DNA of 64,000 nt from Segatella hominis. GTDB lineage: Bacteria; Bacteroidota; Bacteroidia; Bacteroidales; Bacteroidaceae. Each line of letters starts with the position of its first letter. The stretch's first letter is position 1. Shown in pieces: positions 9,443 to 18,789 of this stretch. The notes beneath the pieces are model-generated. The model ran no database searches, was not told the origin of the DNA, and was given only the letters and a program-made list of their open reading frames with translations. The stretch covers positions 124,001 to 188,000 of the forward strand of contig NZ_SGVY01000001.1 of NCBI RefSeq assembly GCF_004535825.1. The letters are read 5' to 3'. A program made the position numbers and the translations under genes.

Positions 9443-11263
9443 ATGGAAGAATATATTGTTTCTGCAAGAAAGTACCGTCCGATGACCTTCGATACGGTGG
9501 TTGGACAGAGTGCTTTGACAACAACTTTAAAGAATGCGGTGAAGAGTGGAAAGCTCGCTCACGCATACCTTTTTTGCGGTCCTCGTGGTGTCGGAAAGAC
9601 TACCTGTGCCCGTATTTTTGCCAAGGCTATCAATTGCGAGCATCCCCGTGAAGACGGAGAAGCCTGCAATGAGTGCGAAAGTTGCACAGCTTTCAACGAG
9701 CAGCGCTCATTCAACATCTTTGAGCTTGATGCCGCCAGCAATAATGGTGTAGAGCAAATCAAGGCTCTCATGGAGCAAACCCGCATCCCGCCACAGATTG
9801 GCAAGTACAAAGTGTTTATCATCGATGAGGTACACATGCTGAGTTCTGCTGCCTTCAATGCATTCCTCAAGACATTGGAGGAGCCACCATCGCATGTCAT
9901 CTTTATCCTGGCGACCACGGAGAAGCACAAGATTCTGCCTACCATTCTCAGTAGATGTCAGATTTACGATTTCGAGCGAATGACCGTTCCTAACACGATC
10001 AAGCATCTGGCTATGGTAGCAGAAAAAGAAGGAATCAAATATGAGGAACAGGCTTTGGCCGTCATCGCAGAAAAAGCCGATGGCGGTATGCGCGATGCAC
10101 TCTCTATCTTTGACCAGGCTGCCAGTTTCTGTCAAGGCGACATCACTTATAAAAAGGTAATCGAGGACCTGAACGTTCTGGATAGCGACAACTATTTCAA
10201 CTTGGTTGACCTCGCTCTCTCCAACAAAGTGAGCGAGATGATGGTGCTGCTGAACAATATTCTCAACAAAGGTTTCGACGGAGGCATTCTTGTCCAAGGT
10301 CTTGCCCAACATGTGCGTAATGTCATGATGGCAAAAGATCCCCAGACTCTGCCACTCTTGGAAACCAGTGAAGAGCAAAAGGCCAAATTCCAGGCACAGG
10401 CTCAAAAAGCCCCTACACCTTTCTTATATAAGGCACTAAAAATCATGAACGACTGCGATGTTCAATACCGCCAGAGTTCAAACAAGCGCCTGCTGGTAGA
10501 ACTGACCCTCATCCAAGTAGGTCAGATAACGCAACCAGAAGATCAAGATGTGCCAGGTGCGGGGCGTACGCCCCATAGATTAAAATCCCTGTTTCAGAAA
10601 TTGATTGCTCCCCTTAAACCTGCTTCTCAGGGTGCAGGTAAAGAGCAAGTTGACAGCAAGAAGGTTGAAGCCGTTCCTGCTGTCGGGCATTCTATTGCCC
10701 AAAAATCCGAGACTAATGAAACTGCCTCAGCGAAAGATACTTCTACAACAAGCAACAAGCCAAAGGGAAGTATCAAACTTGGCAGTATCGGCATGACGTT
10801 CAAGAATCTTAAGAAACACAAAGAAGAAGACAAAAACAATTATTCTGCCATCAGCGACACAACAGAAACTGCGTCAATAGCCGAAGATAAAAAGCAACCT
10901 TTCGATAATGAGCTTTTATACGGTCAATGGATGAGTATGTGTATGAGAATGCAAGGTATCAACGAACTGTATGGTTTGTCACAACGCCTGAAAATGCTAA
11001 CTCCCAAAATCACAGATTATCCTTCGGTGGAAATCATCATTGATAATCCGATACTTCTTGATCAAATCGGAAAAATCAAAAACCGCATCAGAAGTACACT
11101 CGTATTAGGATTGAACAATGACGACATCATTATCAATTACCGTGTAGCCAAGCAAGAAGAAATCGGAAAGATACGTAATAAACGGGAAATCTTCGATGAC
11201 ATGAAAAAGAAAAATCCTGCACTTGACAAATTGGTACAGGAATTCAAATTAGTCATGGCATAA
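9443..11263 (+). CDS. dnaX: DNA polymerase III subunit gamma/tau
   Basis: Clamp-loader ATPase of the replisome. 606 residues. Seen: Walker A GPRGVGKTT at residues 46-53, zinc ligands C65, C75, C78 and C81, Walker B IDEVHMLS near 127, the sensor block TILSRCQIYDF, and a long low-similarity tau region from about residue 370 with Lys/Ser/Thr-rich linkers. The start is 22 nt after the -7 box. Whether a shorter gamma form is made by frameshifting cannot be told from the sequence; I see no obvious slippery A-run plus hairpin. Confidence 0.95.
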   Translation: MEEYIVSARKYRPMTFDTVVGQSALTTTLKNAVKSGKLAHAYLFCGPRGVGKTTCARIFAKAINCEHPREDGEACNECESCTAFNEQRSFNIFELDAASNNGVEQIKALMEQTRIPPQIGKYKVFIIDEVHMLSSAAFNAFLKTLEEPPSHVIFILATTEKHKILPTILSRCQIYDFERMTVPNTIKHLAMVAEKEGIKYEEQALAVIAEKADGGMRDALSIFDQAASFCQGDITYKKVIEDLNVLDSDNYFNLVDLALSNKVSEMMVLLNNILNKGFDGGILVQGLAQHVRNVMMAKDPQTLPLLETSEEQKAKFQAQAQKAPTPFLYKALKIMNDCDVQYRQSSNKRLLVELTLIQVGQITQPEDQDVPGAGRTPHRLKSLFQKLIAPLKPASQGAGKEQVDSKKVEAVPAVGHSIAQKSETNETASAKDTSTTSNKPKGSIKLGSIGMTFKNLKKHKEEDKNNYSAISDTTETASIAEDKKQPFDNELLYGQWMSMCMRMQGINELYGLSQRLKMLTPKITDYPSVEIIIDNPILLDQIGKIKNRIRSTLVLGLNNDDIIINYRVAKQEEIGKIRNKREIFDDMKKKNPALDKLVQEFKLVMA

Positions 11264-11330
11264 TTCAGCTATGGCAGATTTTTCAAAACAATAATTTAAA
11301 AAAACGAGAAACTATTTTTTAAGATAAACT

Positions 11331-11378
11331 AAAAAATCCTATGGATAAAGCATATCGAGCTACATCCATAGGATTTTT
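11331..11378. terminator. Bidirectional terminator between dnaX and asnA
   Basis: Inverted repeat AAAAATCCTATGGAT / ATCCATAGGATTTTT with a 17-nt loop; A and T tracts on both sides allow it to stop transcripts from both converging genes. Confidence 0.85.
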
Positions 11379-11381
11379 ATT

Positions 11382-12419
11382 TTAGATCAGAGTCATACCA
11401 TTTTCCTCACATTCCTTGCGCATTTCATCAGGCCAGATACTTGCCTGTATTTCACCAATATGCGCCTTATGAAGCAAGACCATGCAGAGGCGGCTTTGTC
11501 CTATACCACCACCGATACTCAAAGGCAACTTATCATTTAAGAGTTGCTGGTGGAAATAGAGTTTCTCGCGATCTTCCTTACCTTCAAGTTTTAACTGACG
11601 AAGCAAGCTTTCCTTATCCACACGAATACCCATGGAACTCAACTCAAAACTACGCTCCAGAACCGGATACCAGATCAGAATATCACCATTAAGGCCCATC
11701 TTTCCATTCTCGGCAATAGTACTCCAATCGTCATAGTCAGGAGCACGTCCATCATGCTTCTTACCATCACTCAACTTACCACCAATACCCTCTACGAATA
11801 CTGCGCCATATTTCTTGCAGATAGCATCCTCTCGCTCTTTAGGAGTCTTATCAGGATACATGTCAAGCAAATCTTGCGCATGAACAAAATGAATCTGTTC
11901 TGGCAAGAAAGGCTTCAACTGTGGATAATGCTCACAGGTGAGATATTCAGTACGGCGGATAGCAGCATAAATGCGACGCACCACGCCTTCCAAGAATGCC
12001 AAGTTGCGATCTTTCTTTTCAATCACAGCCTCCCAATCCCACTGGTCAACATACAGAGAGTGGAGATTATCGAGTTCTTCGTCAGCACGAATAGCATTCA
12101 TATCGGTATAGACGCCATATCCAGGTTCTATTTTATATTCAGCCAATGTCAATCTCTTCCATTTTGCCAGAGAATGAACCACTTCTGCTTTAGCATCTCC
12201 CAAATCTTTGATAGGGAAAGTTACAGGACGTTCCACTCCATTGAGATCATCATTAATACCCAAACCTTTCAATACGAAAAGAGGAGCAGTCACACGACGC
12301 AAACGAAGTTCTGTGGAAAGATTTGCCTGAAAGAACTCCTTAATCAGTTTGATTCCCATTTCGGTTTGGCGCATATCAAGAAGTGCCTTATAGCCTACTG
12401 GTTTTATTACATTACTCAT
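11382..12419 (-). CDS. asnA: Aspartate-ammonia ligase (AsnA)
   Basis: Ammonia-dependent asparagine synthetase: aspartate + ATP + ammonia to asparagine, via a class II tRNA-synthetase-like fold. 345 residues, usual length. Seen: FPIKDLGDAKAEVVHSLAKW, the block YTDMNAIRADEELDNLHS, VDQWDWE, and the C-terminal GGGIGQSRLCM that closes the ATP site. Monocistronic, with its own promoter upstream and a shared terminator downstream. Confidence 0.95.
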   Translation of the reverse strand: MSNVIKPVGYKALLDMRQTEMGIKLIKEFFQANLSTELRLRRVTAPLFVLKGLGINDDLNGVERPVTFPIKDLGDAKAEVVHSLAKWKRLTLAEYKIEPGYGVYTDMNAIRADEELDNLHSLYVDQWDWEAVIEKKDRNLAFLEGVVRRIYAAIRRTEYLTCEHYPQLKPFLPEQIHFVHAQDLLDMYPDKTPKEREDAICKKYGAVFVEGIGGKLSDGKKHDGRAPDYDDWSTIAENGKMGLNGDILIWYPVLERSFELSSMGIRVDKESLLRQLKLEGKEDREKLYFHQQLLNDKLPLSIGGGIGQSRLCMVLLHKAHIGEIQASIWPDEMRKECEENGMTLI

Positions 12420-12773
12420 AATATATATATTTTTTCTTTGTTTTTATGTATTTAGGGACAAATGAAATGCAGGTTAGTACGCCTGTTTTCTATTTGACGG
12501 TGCAAAGGTACTAAATTATTATTAATCTGCAAGCGTTTTTCTATTTTATTTTTCAAAATGATAGGATTTTTAATATTTCACTATCTATTTGCACTATTTT
12601 CGTATCATTTTCTCTTTATTATCCTAAATAAAAAGTCTTCCCTACGCCTCTCAATAAGTTTTTTTACTCAAATATTTGGTTATTTCAAATAAAATCAGTA
12701 ATTTTGCAAACGTATCTGCAAACTGTATATATGGAAGAGATTTTGCATATATATAATAAGGTATGAATATCTT
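12420..12773. promoter_or_regulatory. Gene-free spacer with asnA and tRNA-Arg promoters
   Basis: AT-rich, no coding sequence seen. On the minus strand TACCTTTG (12503-12510) with CTTG 19 nt further up (12530-12533) fits the asnA promoter. On the plus strand TTTG (12675-12678), 20 nt, TAATTTTG (12699-12706) fits the tRNA promoter. The tRNA promoter spacer carries TTATTTCAAATAA, also found at 35761. Confidence 0.6.
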
Positions 12774-12847
12774 GGTCTCGTAGCTTAGTTGAATAGAGCG
12801 TTTGATTCCGGTTCAAAAGGTCGTGGGTTTGAGTCCCACCGAGATCA
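12774..12847 (+). tRNA. tRNA-Arg (anticodon CCG)
   Basis: Acceptor stem GGTCTCG pairs with CGAGATC (12840-12846), discriminator A at 12847. D arm GCTTAGTTGAATAGAGC, anticodon stem TTTGA/TCAAA enclosing loop TTCCGGT (anticodon CCG), variable loop AGGTC, T arm GTGGG-TTTGAGT-CCCAC. CCA is not encoded. It reads CGG arginine codons. Confidence 0.95.
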
Positions 12848-12933
12848 CACATTCTCTATCCAGGGAATACACTTCCCTCAGAAACGGAATATCATCCTGA
12901 ATCAGAGAATTATCACATTATTTAGTTAAAAAC

Positions 12934-14157
12934 ATGGACTTAGTAGAACGTTTTATAAACTACACAAAATTTGACACACAGTCGAGCGAAGATTCCGACA
13001 GTGTGCCTAGTACGGCGAAACAGTTAGAGTTCGCCAAGTATCTTAAACACGAATTGGAAGAGGAGGGGCTTAGCGATGTAGAGATGGACGATATGGGTTA
13101 CATCTACGCTACATTGAAAGGCAATACCAAGAAAAAGACACCTACCATCGGATTTATATCTCACATGGACACCAGTCCAGATGCAAGTGGCAAAGACATC
13201 AAGGCACGCGTCATCCGCAACTATGATGGCGAAGATATTGAATTGAGTCCAGGCATCTTCTCCAGAGTCGATAAATTCCCAGAATTAAAAGCTCACAAAG
13301 GCGAGGACATCATCGTAACTGATGGCACGACCCTTCTTGGTGCAGACGATAAAGCAGGAATTGCTGAAATCGTACAGGCTATGTGCTATCTCAGAGACCA
13401 TGATGAAATCAAGCACGGAGATATACGTGTAGGTTTCAACCCTGACGAAGAAATCGGAATGGGTGCTCACCACTTTGATGTTGAAAAATTTAGCTGCGAC
13501 TGGGCTTACACCATCGACGGAGGCGACCTCGGCGATTTGGAATACGAAAACTTCAATGCCGCAGCTGCCAAGATCCGCATCAAAGGTGTGAGTGTACATA
13601 CGGGTTATGCTAAGGGTAAGATGATCAACGCAAGCAGACTTGCAGTGGAATTCCAAAACATGATACCAGAGACCGACCTTCCTGAAACCACAGAAGGTTA
13701 TCAGGGCTTCTACCACTTGCTGGGCATTGAAAGCCACTGTGAAGAAGCTAAGTTGGCTTATATCATTCGCGACCACGACCGTGATAAATTTGAAGATCGC
13801 AAAGCATTCATTGCTGACTGCGTGAAGAAAATCAACGAGAAATATGGCGAAGGAACATGTGGGGCTGAGATTTACGATCAGTACTACAACATGAAAGAGA
13901 AAATCGACCCTAACATGCATGTCATCGACATCGTCTTGAGAGCGATGCAGGAAAATGGCGTTCCTCCACGCGTAGAACCTATCCGTGGCGGTACCGATGG
14001 AGCACAGTTGAGTTTCAAGGGACTTCCTTGTCCAAACATCTTTGCAGGCGGCGTCAATTTCCATGGCCCACATGAGTTTGTCAGCATCCAGGTAATGGAG
14101 AAAGTAGTACAGACCATCGTGAAGATTGCAGAAATCACAGCAGAATACAACGACTAA
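12934..14157 (+). CDS. pepT: Peptidase T (tripeptide aminopeptidase)
   Basis: M20 zinc aminopeptidase that removes the N-terminal residue of tripeptides in the cytoplasm. 407 residues, the usual PepT length. Seen: [14 protein letters not shown] (H77, D79), [14 protein letters not shown] with the bridging Asp, [11 protein letters not shown] with the catalytic Glu pair, [16 protein letters not shown], the dimerisation-domain block [13 protein letters not shown], and the C-terminal [11 protein letters not shown] with the last metal His. The Met at 12934 begins directly with the conserved [15 protein letters not shown]. Confidence 0.95.
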   Translation: MDLVERFINYTKFDTQSSEDSDSVPSTAKQLEFAKYLKHELEEEGLSDVEMDDMGYIYATLKGNTKKKTPTIGFISHMDTSPDASGKDIKARVIRNYDGEDIELSPGIFSRVDKFPELKAHKGEDIIVTDGTTLLGADDKAGIAEIVQAMCYLRDHDEIKHGDIRVGFNPDEEIGMGAHHFDVEKFSCDWAYTIDGGDLGDLEYENFNAAAAKIRIKGVSVHTGYAKGKMINASRLAVEFQNMIPETDLPETTEGYQGFYHLLGIESHCEEAKLAYIIRDHDRDKFEDRKAFIADCVKKINEKYGEGTCGAEIYDQYYNMKEKIDPNMHVIDIVLRAMQENGVPPRVEPIRGGTDGAQLSFKGLPCPNIFAGGVNFHGPHEFVSIQVMEKVVQTIVKIAEITAEYND

Positions 14158-14173
14158 GCTTCGTATCAATCAT

Positions 14174-14224
14174 AATAATCTATAATCCCAGAAAGCATGA
14201 ATGCTGATGGGACTATAGATTATT
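14174..14224 (+). terminator. Terminator after pepT
   Basis: Stem AATAATCTATAATCCCA / TGGGACTATAGATTATT with one mismatch, followed by TTTC; 16 nt after the pepT stop. Confidence 0.75.
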
Positions 14225-14298
14225 TTCATATTATGACCTGATACTCCAATAGACGATAAACTGTTTTCACTTACATATCAAACTTAATTTTCTTTCGA

Positions 14299-16560
14299 AT
14301 GGCAGAAATTCCATTTTTAGTAAAAGATTTGGCACTCATACTGATGGTTGCAGGCATCGTAACCATCATTTTCAAGAAGCTCAAGCAACCCCTTGTGTTA
14401 GGATACATCGTTGCTGGTTTTCTTGTTTCACCACACATGCCATATACCATGTCGGTCATTGATGAAACAGATATCAAGACTTGGGCTGACATCGGAGTTA
14501 TCTTTACCCTATTCTCACTCGGTCTTGACTTCTCTTTCAAGAAAATCGTAAAAATGGGAGCCTCCCCTATCATTGCAACCATAGTCATCGTGTTCTCCAT
14601 GATGATGCTCGGCATCAGCATAGGACATGGCTTTGGGTGGAGCAAGATGGACTGTATTTTCCTGGGCGGTATGCTTGCCATGAGTTCCACCACCATTATT
14701 TACAAGGCTTTTGATGATATGGGGCTGCGACAACAGAAGTTTGCGGGCATGGTGATGAGCGTTCTGATACTGGAAGACATACTTGCCATTGTCATGATGG
14801 TGATGCTGTCGGCCATTGCAGGAGGCAACAATCCTGATGGAGAACAGATGATCGGTTCTGTGATAAAGATTACCTTCTTCCTTATCCTTTGGTTTATAGT
14901 AGGCATCTTTGCCATCCCACTTTTCCTCCGTTCTGTACGCAAACTTATCAACAACGAAACCCTTCTGATTGTAGCATTAGGACTCTGTTGCGGCATGGCA
15001 GTACTCTCCACCAAGGTAGGATTCTCCAGTGCTTTTGGCGCTTTCGTCATGGGCAGCATCTTAGCAGAAACCATCGAAGCAGAAAAGATTATCAAACTGG
15101 TGGAACCCGTAAAGAACCTGTTTGGAGCCATCTTCTTTGTTTCCGTAGGTATGCTCGTTGACCCTAAGATTCTGATAGAATATGCCATTCCTATTCTGGC
15201 ATTAGTAGGTAGCATACTCATAGGACAAGCCATATTCGGTACCTTCGGCTTCATGCTCGGTGGAGAATCTCTGAAATCAGCTATGCGCTGTGGATTTTCC
15301 ATGGCACAGATTGGTGAGTTTTCTTTCATCATCGCTTCCTTAGGTCTGTCATTAGGCGTTATCAGCAACTATCTCTATCCAGTAGTTGTTGCCGTATCCG
15401 TCATCACGACCTTCCTTACTCCTTATATGATTCGCCTTGCCACACCGACGTATCAGGTAATGGAGAAGCATCTGCCGAAGCGACTCATCAACATACTGAA
15501 TCATTTTGCGATGAGCCATCCCTCTACGACCCAGCAGAGCAAATGGAAGTCTCTTCTCAGACAAATGCTCATCAACACCGTAGCCTATTCCATCCTTACT
15601 GCAGCAGTCATCGCATTGATGTTTACCTTCGTACTTCCATTCACCCGAAGTCTTTTCCCTGGCTGGAAGTTGCATTGGTATGCTAACGCCATCACAGGCA
15701 TATTGACCCTCGTGCTGATAGCACCATTCCTGCGTGCCATCATCATGAAAAAGAACCATAGCAATGAGTGGAAACGCCTATGGGTAGAAAGCAGCATCAA
15801 CAGGATTCCGCTTCTCTTCACCATCGTCGTGAGATTTGTTATTGCATTGGCTTTCATCTTCTATATCTGCAATTATCTGACACGTTTCACCGATGCGCTC
15901 ATGATCATCATCGGCATTGCAGTCGTTTCCCTGATGATAGCATCAAGATGGACCAAGAAGCGAAGCATCAAGATGGAAAGACTCTTCATTCACAACCTGC
16001 GTTCAAGGGACATTATGGCACAGGTAAACGGCGAGAAGAAACCGCTCTACGAAGGACATTTATTGGACCGAGACATCCACATCAGTGATTTTGACGTGCC
16101 GGAAGATTCGTCATGGGGAGGGAAAACGCTCAAAGAACTGCATCTCCGTGAACGGTTTGGTGTAGATATGAGCAGTATCATGCGTGGTTCACAACGTCTG
16201 AATATTCCTAACGGAGATACGGTCATATTCCCAGGAGATAAATTACAAGTCATTGGCAATGACGACCAATTGCAGAAATTTGCAACCGCTCTCAGTACGG
16301 ATCTCATACCAGAAGACCTGGAAATAGAGAAACGGGAGATGAAACTACGACAACTCATCATCAGCGGTAAAAGTGAATTCTGCGGGAAATCACTTCTTGA
16401 AAGTGGAATCCGCGATAAATACAACTGTATGGTTGTGGGATTGGAAGAAGGACAAGAGAACTTAACGAAAATAGCTCCTACCCGTACATTTGAAAAAGGA
16501 GATATCCTTTGGATCGTAGGAGAAGAAAGCGACTTGCAAAAAATAATGGAGAGGGCTTAG
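14299..16560 (+). CDS. Kef-type cation:proton antiporter (CPA2) with two TrkA-C domains
   Basis: 753 residues. Residues about 1-385 form a CPA2 Na+(K+)/H+ exchanger unit of 12-13 membrane segments (motifs GYIVAGFLVSPHMP, FSLGLDFSFKK, SSTTIIYKAFDD, FGAFVMGSILAET, SMAQIGEFSFII). A second hydrophobic block spans 430-560. The soluble tail holds two TrkA-C/RCK-C units (about 590-665, LPEDSSWGGKTL-like, and 675-750, GKSEFCGKSLLESGI). There is no Rossmann RCK-N (GxGxxG), so nucleotide control of the KefC type is not expected. Ion preference cannot be read. Confidence 0.88.
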   Translation: MAEIPFLVKDLALILMVAGIVTIIFKKLKQPLVLGYIVAGFLVSPHMPYTMSVIDETDIKTWADIGVIFTLFSLGLDFSFKKIVKMGASPIIATIVIVFSMMMLGISIGHGFGWSKMDCIFLGGMLAMSSTTIIYKAFDDMGLRQQKFAGMVMSVLILEDILAIVMMVMLSAIAGGNNPDGEQMIGSVIKITFFLILWFIVGIFAIPLFLRSVRKLINNETLLIVALGLCCGMAVLSTKVGFSSAFGAFVMGSILAETIEAEKIIKLVEPVKNLFGAIFFVSVGMLVDPKILIEYAIPILALVGSILIGQAIFGTFGFMLGGESLKSAMRCGFSMAQIGEFSFIIASLGLSLGVISNYLYPVVVAVSVITTFLTPYMIRLATPTYQVMEKHLPKRLINILNHFAMSHPSTTQQSKWKSLLRQMLINTVAYSILTAAVIALMFTFVLPFTRSLFPGWKLHWYANAITGILTLVLIAPFLRAIIMKKNHSNEWKRLWVESSINRIPLLFTIVVRFVIALAFIFYICNYLTRFTDALMIIIGIAVVSLMIASRWTKKRSIKMERLFIHNLRSRDIMAQVNGEKKPLYEGHLLDRDIHISDFDVPEDSSWGGKTLKELHLRERFGVDMSSIMRGSQRLNIPNGDTVIFPGDKLQVIGNDDQLQKFATALSTDLIPEDLEIEKREMKLRQLIISGKSEFCGKSLLESGIRDKYNCMVVGLEEGQENLTKIAPTRTFEKGDILWIVGEESDLQKIMERA

Positions 16561-16578
16561 CCTTCTCCATTATTTTAT
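16545..16578. terminator. Terminator overlapping the antiporter stop codon
   Basis: Stem AATGGAGAGGGC / GCCTTCTCCATT with loop TTA; the antiporter TAG (16558-16560) lies in the loop and right arm. ATTTTATTT follows. It separates the converging antiporter and P-type ATPase genes. Confidence 0.8.
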
Positions 16579-16593
16579 TTATATTCTATACCT

Positions 16594-18669
16594 TTATTGG
16601 CATTTCTTCAAGGCTCTCATTGCATTCAGTACTGCCAAAACCGTAACACCCACGTCTGCAAAGACAGCCATCCACATGGTTCCCAAGCCAACAGTTGCCA
16701 GAATCAGAACTGCCACTTTCACTCCAATTGCGAAGGCTACATTCTCATGGGCTATATGAATGGTGCGACGAGCGATTCTGACAGCAAGAGCAATCTTTCG
16801 CGGTTCATCATCCATCAAAACCACATCAGCAGCTTCTATGGCAGCATCACTACCCAAGCCACCCATGGCAATGCCGACATCAGCCCGTTTCAATACAGGA
16901 GCATCATTGATGCCATCCCCCACATAAGCCAAGGTCTTGCCCGCTTCTTTTTCTTGAAGTAATTTTTCCACTTCTACAACTTTATCTGTTGGCAAGAGTT
17001 CTGAACGACATACATCAAGTCCTATCTGTTGCGCCACCTTTTCAGCCACTTCATGACGGTCGCCAGTCAGCATCACCGTTTTCCCTACACCTAAGGCCTT
17101 GAGCTGTGCAATGGCTTCCGCACTACCCTCCTTGATTTGATCATTAATGACAATATGCCCCACATATTTGCCATCTATAGCCACATGAATGATAGTACCC
17201 ACATGAGAACAATCATGCCATTTTGCCCCGATAGAAGCCATCATCTTCTTGTTTCCCACACAAACCTCCTTTCCATTCACCTGGGCACGAATACCATAAC
17301 CTGCGATTTCCTTTATATCAGAAACCACGCAGTTATCCGTAGCTTCATCAGGAAAAGCGGAACGGAGCGCTGCACCTATCGGATGATTTGTAAAATGTTC
17401 GGCATGGGCTGCCAGATGAAGAAGAATTTTCTCCTGATCTGAATATTCGCCAACATGCACATGATGAGCGCCTGCGGATGAACCGCAAGAGCAGGAATCA
17501 CCCACATGAACAGCCTCCACAGCAAACTCTCCATGAGTCAATGTGCCCGTTTTATCGAAAACGACAGTACCCACCTTGGCAAGTGCATCCATATAGTTGC
17601 TGCCCTTGATAAGAATGCCATTGCGGGAAGCGCCGCCAATGCCTCCGAAGAAAGTAAGGGGAACGCTGATGACCAAGGCACAAGGACAAGACACCACTAA
17701 GAATATCAAGGCGCGATTGAGCCATAATGGGAAATGATCACCGAAAGAACCATTGCCCAACCATTCTGATGCAATCCCCATTCCTCCCAACATAGGAGGA
17801 ATCACAGCCAAAGCAAGTGCGGCAAAAACAACGATAGGAGTATAAACACGGGCAAAACGCGTGATAAAAGCCTCACTTTTTGACTTATTCTGGTCTGCAC
17901 TCTCTACCAGATTAATAATCTTGGAAACCGTACTCTCTCCAAAGCTCTTGGTAGTACGAACACGGATCAATCCGGTTAAGTTGACACATCCTGACATGAT
18001 ATGGTCGCCTTCATTCAAATCCCGTGGCATACTTTCGCCCGTCAGCGCAATGGTATTCAAGGCAGAGTTTCCCTCTATTACCACACCATCAAGCGGCACT
18101 TTCTCACCAGGCTTAATCACGATGATCTCCCCCACTTCCACCTCTTCCGGCGAAACGAGCTCCACCTTTCCATTTCTTTCAACATTCGCCACATCAGGAC
18201 GGATATTCATCAGGTGCGAAATACTATCCCGGCTTTTACCCTCAGCATATCCCTCGAACAGTTCTCCGATTTGGAAAAAGAGCATTACAAAAACTGCCTC
18301 AGGAAATTCAGTCTCACTCCCTGGGAAGAAGCCGATGCAAAGAGCGCCAATAGTAGCTATCGCCATGAGGAAGTCCTCATTAAACATATCTCCTTTGGCA
18401 ATACCTTCAGCCGCTTCTGCCAAGGTCTCATGACCCACTAAGAGGTAAGGCACAAGATATACGAGCAGCAATTGCCAAGTTGCCAAATCGTATTCTTTCT
18501 CAATAAAAACAGCAACTACCAATAAAATGACAGTTACAGCTATCTGAATCAGTTTGGATTTTAAATTTCCTTCCTCGTGATGATGCTCGTGTTCACCGTG
18601 GCAATCACAATGATGATGATTATGTTCACCGTGGCAATCGCAATGATGATGATGCTTCATTTCTTCCAT
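16594..18669 (-). CDS. Heavy-metal P1B-type ATPase with His-rich N-terminus
   Basis: Metal efflux pump of the Zn/Cd/Co/Pb type in the inner membrane. 691 residues from the Met at 18669 (MEEMKHHHHCDCHG); an upstream Met at 18684 is in frame, and a Met at 18660 is also possible. Seen: two tandem CDCHGEH units within the His-rich first 35 residues instead of a folded HMA domain, TGES (GEBMP actuator region), the membrane SCPCAL metal motif, phosphorylation site DKTGTLT, ENHPIG-type HP motif (FTNHPIGAAL) and GDGINDAPVL. A second His/Cys-rich insert (GDSCSCGSSAGAHHVHVG) follows the phosphorylation site. Which divalent metal is carried is inferred only. Confidence 0.93.
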   Translation of the reverse strand: MEEMKHHHHCDCHGEHNHHHCDCHGEHEHHHEEGNLKSKLIQIAVTVILLVVAVFIEKEYDLATWQLLLVYLVPYLLVGHETLAEAAEGIAKGDMFNEDFLMAIATIGALCIGFFPGSETEFPEAVFVMLFFQIGELFEGYAEGKSRDSISHLMNIRPDVANVERNGKVELVSPEEVEVGEIIVIKPGEKVPLDGVVIEGNSALNTIALTGESMPRDLNEGDHIMSGCVNLTGLIRVRTTKSFGESTVSKIINLVESADQNKSKSEAFITRFARVYTPIVVFAALALAVIPPMLGGMGIASEWLGNGSFGDHFPLWLNRALIFLVVSCPCALVISVPLTFFGGIGGASRNGILIKGSNYMDALAKVGTVVFDKTGTLTHGEFAVEAVHVGDSCSCGSSAGAHHVHVGEYSDQEKILLHLAAHAEHFTNHPIGAALRSAFPDEATDNCVVSDIKEIAGYGIRAQVNGKEVCVGNKKMMASIGAKWHDCSHVGTIIHVAIDGKYVGHIVINDQIKEGSAEAIAQLKALGVGKTVMLTGDRHEVAEKVAQQIGLDVCRSELLPTDKVVEVEKLLQEKEAGKTLAYVGDGINDAPVLKRADVGIAMGGLGSDAAIEAADVVLMDDEPRKIALAVRIARRTIHIAHENVAFAIGVKVAVLILATVGLGTMWMAVFADVGVTVLAVLNAMRALKKCQ

Positions 18670-18720
18670 AATTTTACAATACATTTAGTTACTACTTCAA
18701 TTACTTTCTTTATTCTGCTG

Positions 18721-18768
18721 CAAAATTACGAAAAGGCTTTTGCAACTTGGTTGCAAAAGCCTCTTTTA
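18721..18768 (-). terminator. 12-bp hairpin ending the hexosaminidase gene, abutting the ATPase -7 box
   Basis: Perfect inverted repeat AGGCTTTTGCAA / TTGCAAAAGCCT (18734-18745 and 18751-18762). Reading leftward it is followed by TTTT and then at once by TAATTTTG (18721-18728), a -7 box for the P-type ATPase. One structure may therefore end one transcript and sit over the next promoter. Confidence 0.7.
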
Positions 18769-18789
18769 CCAAAAATATAGATTTTTTCC

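Noticed and set aside
9707-10405. 232-codon minus-strand frame inside dnaX
   Set aside because: Antisense shadow of the conserved DnaX ATPase region; no motifs of its own.
10560-10573. GGGGCGTACGCCCC palindrome within dnaX
   Set aside because: It lies inside the weakly conserved tau linker with no T-run and reads through as ordinary codons; chance or a local low-constraint palindrome.
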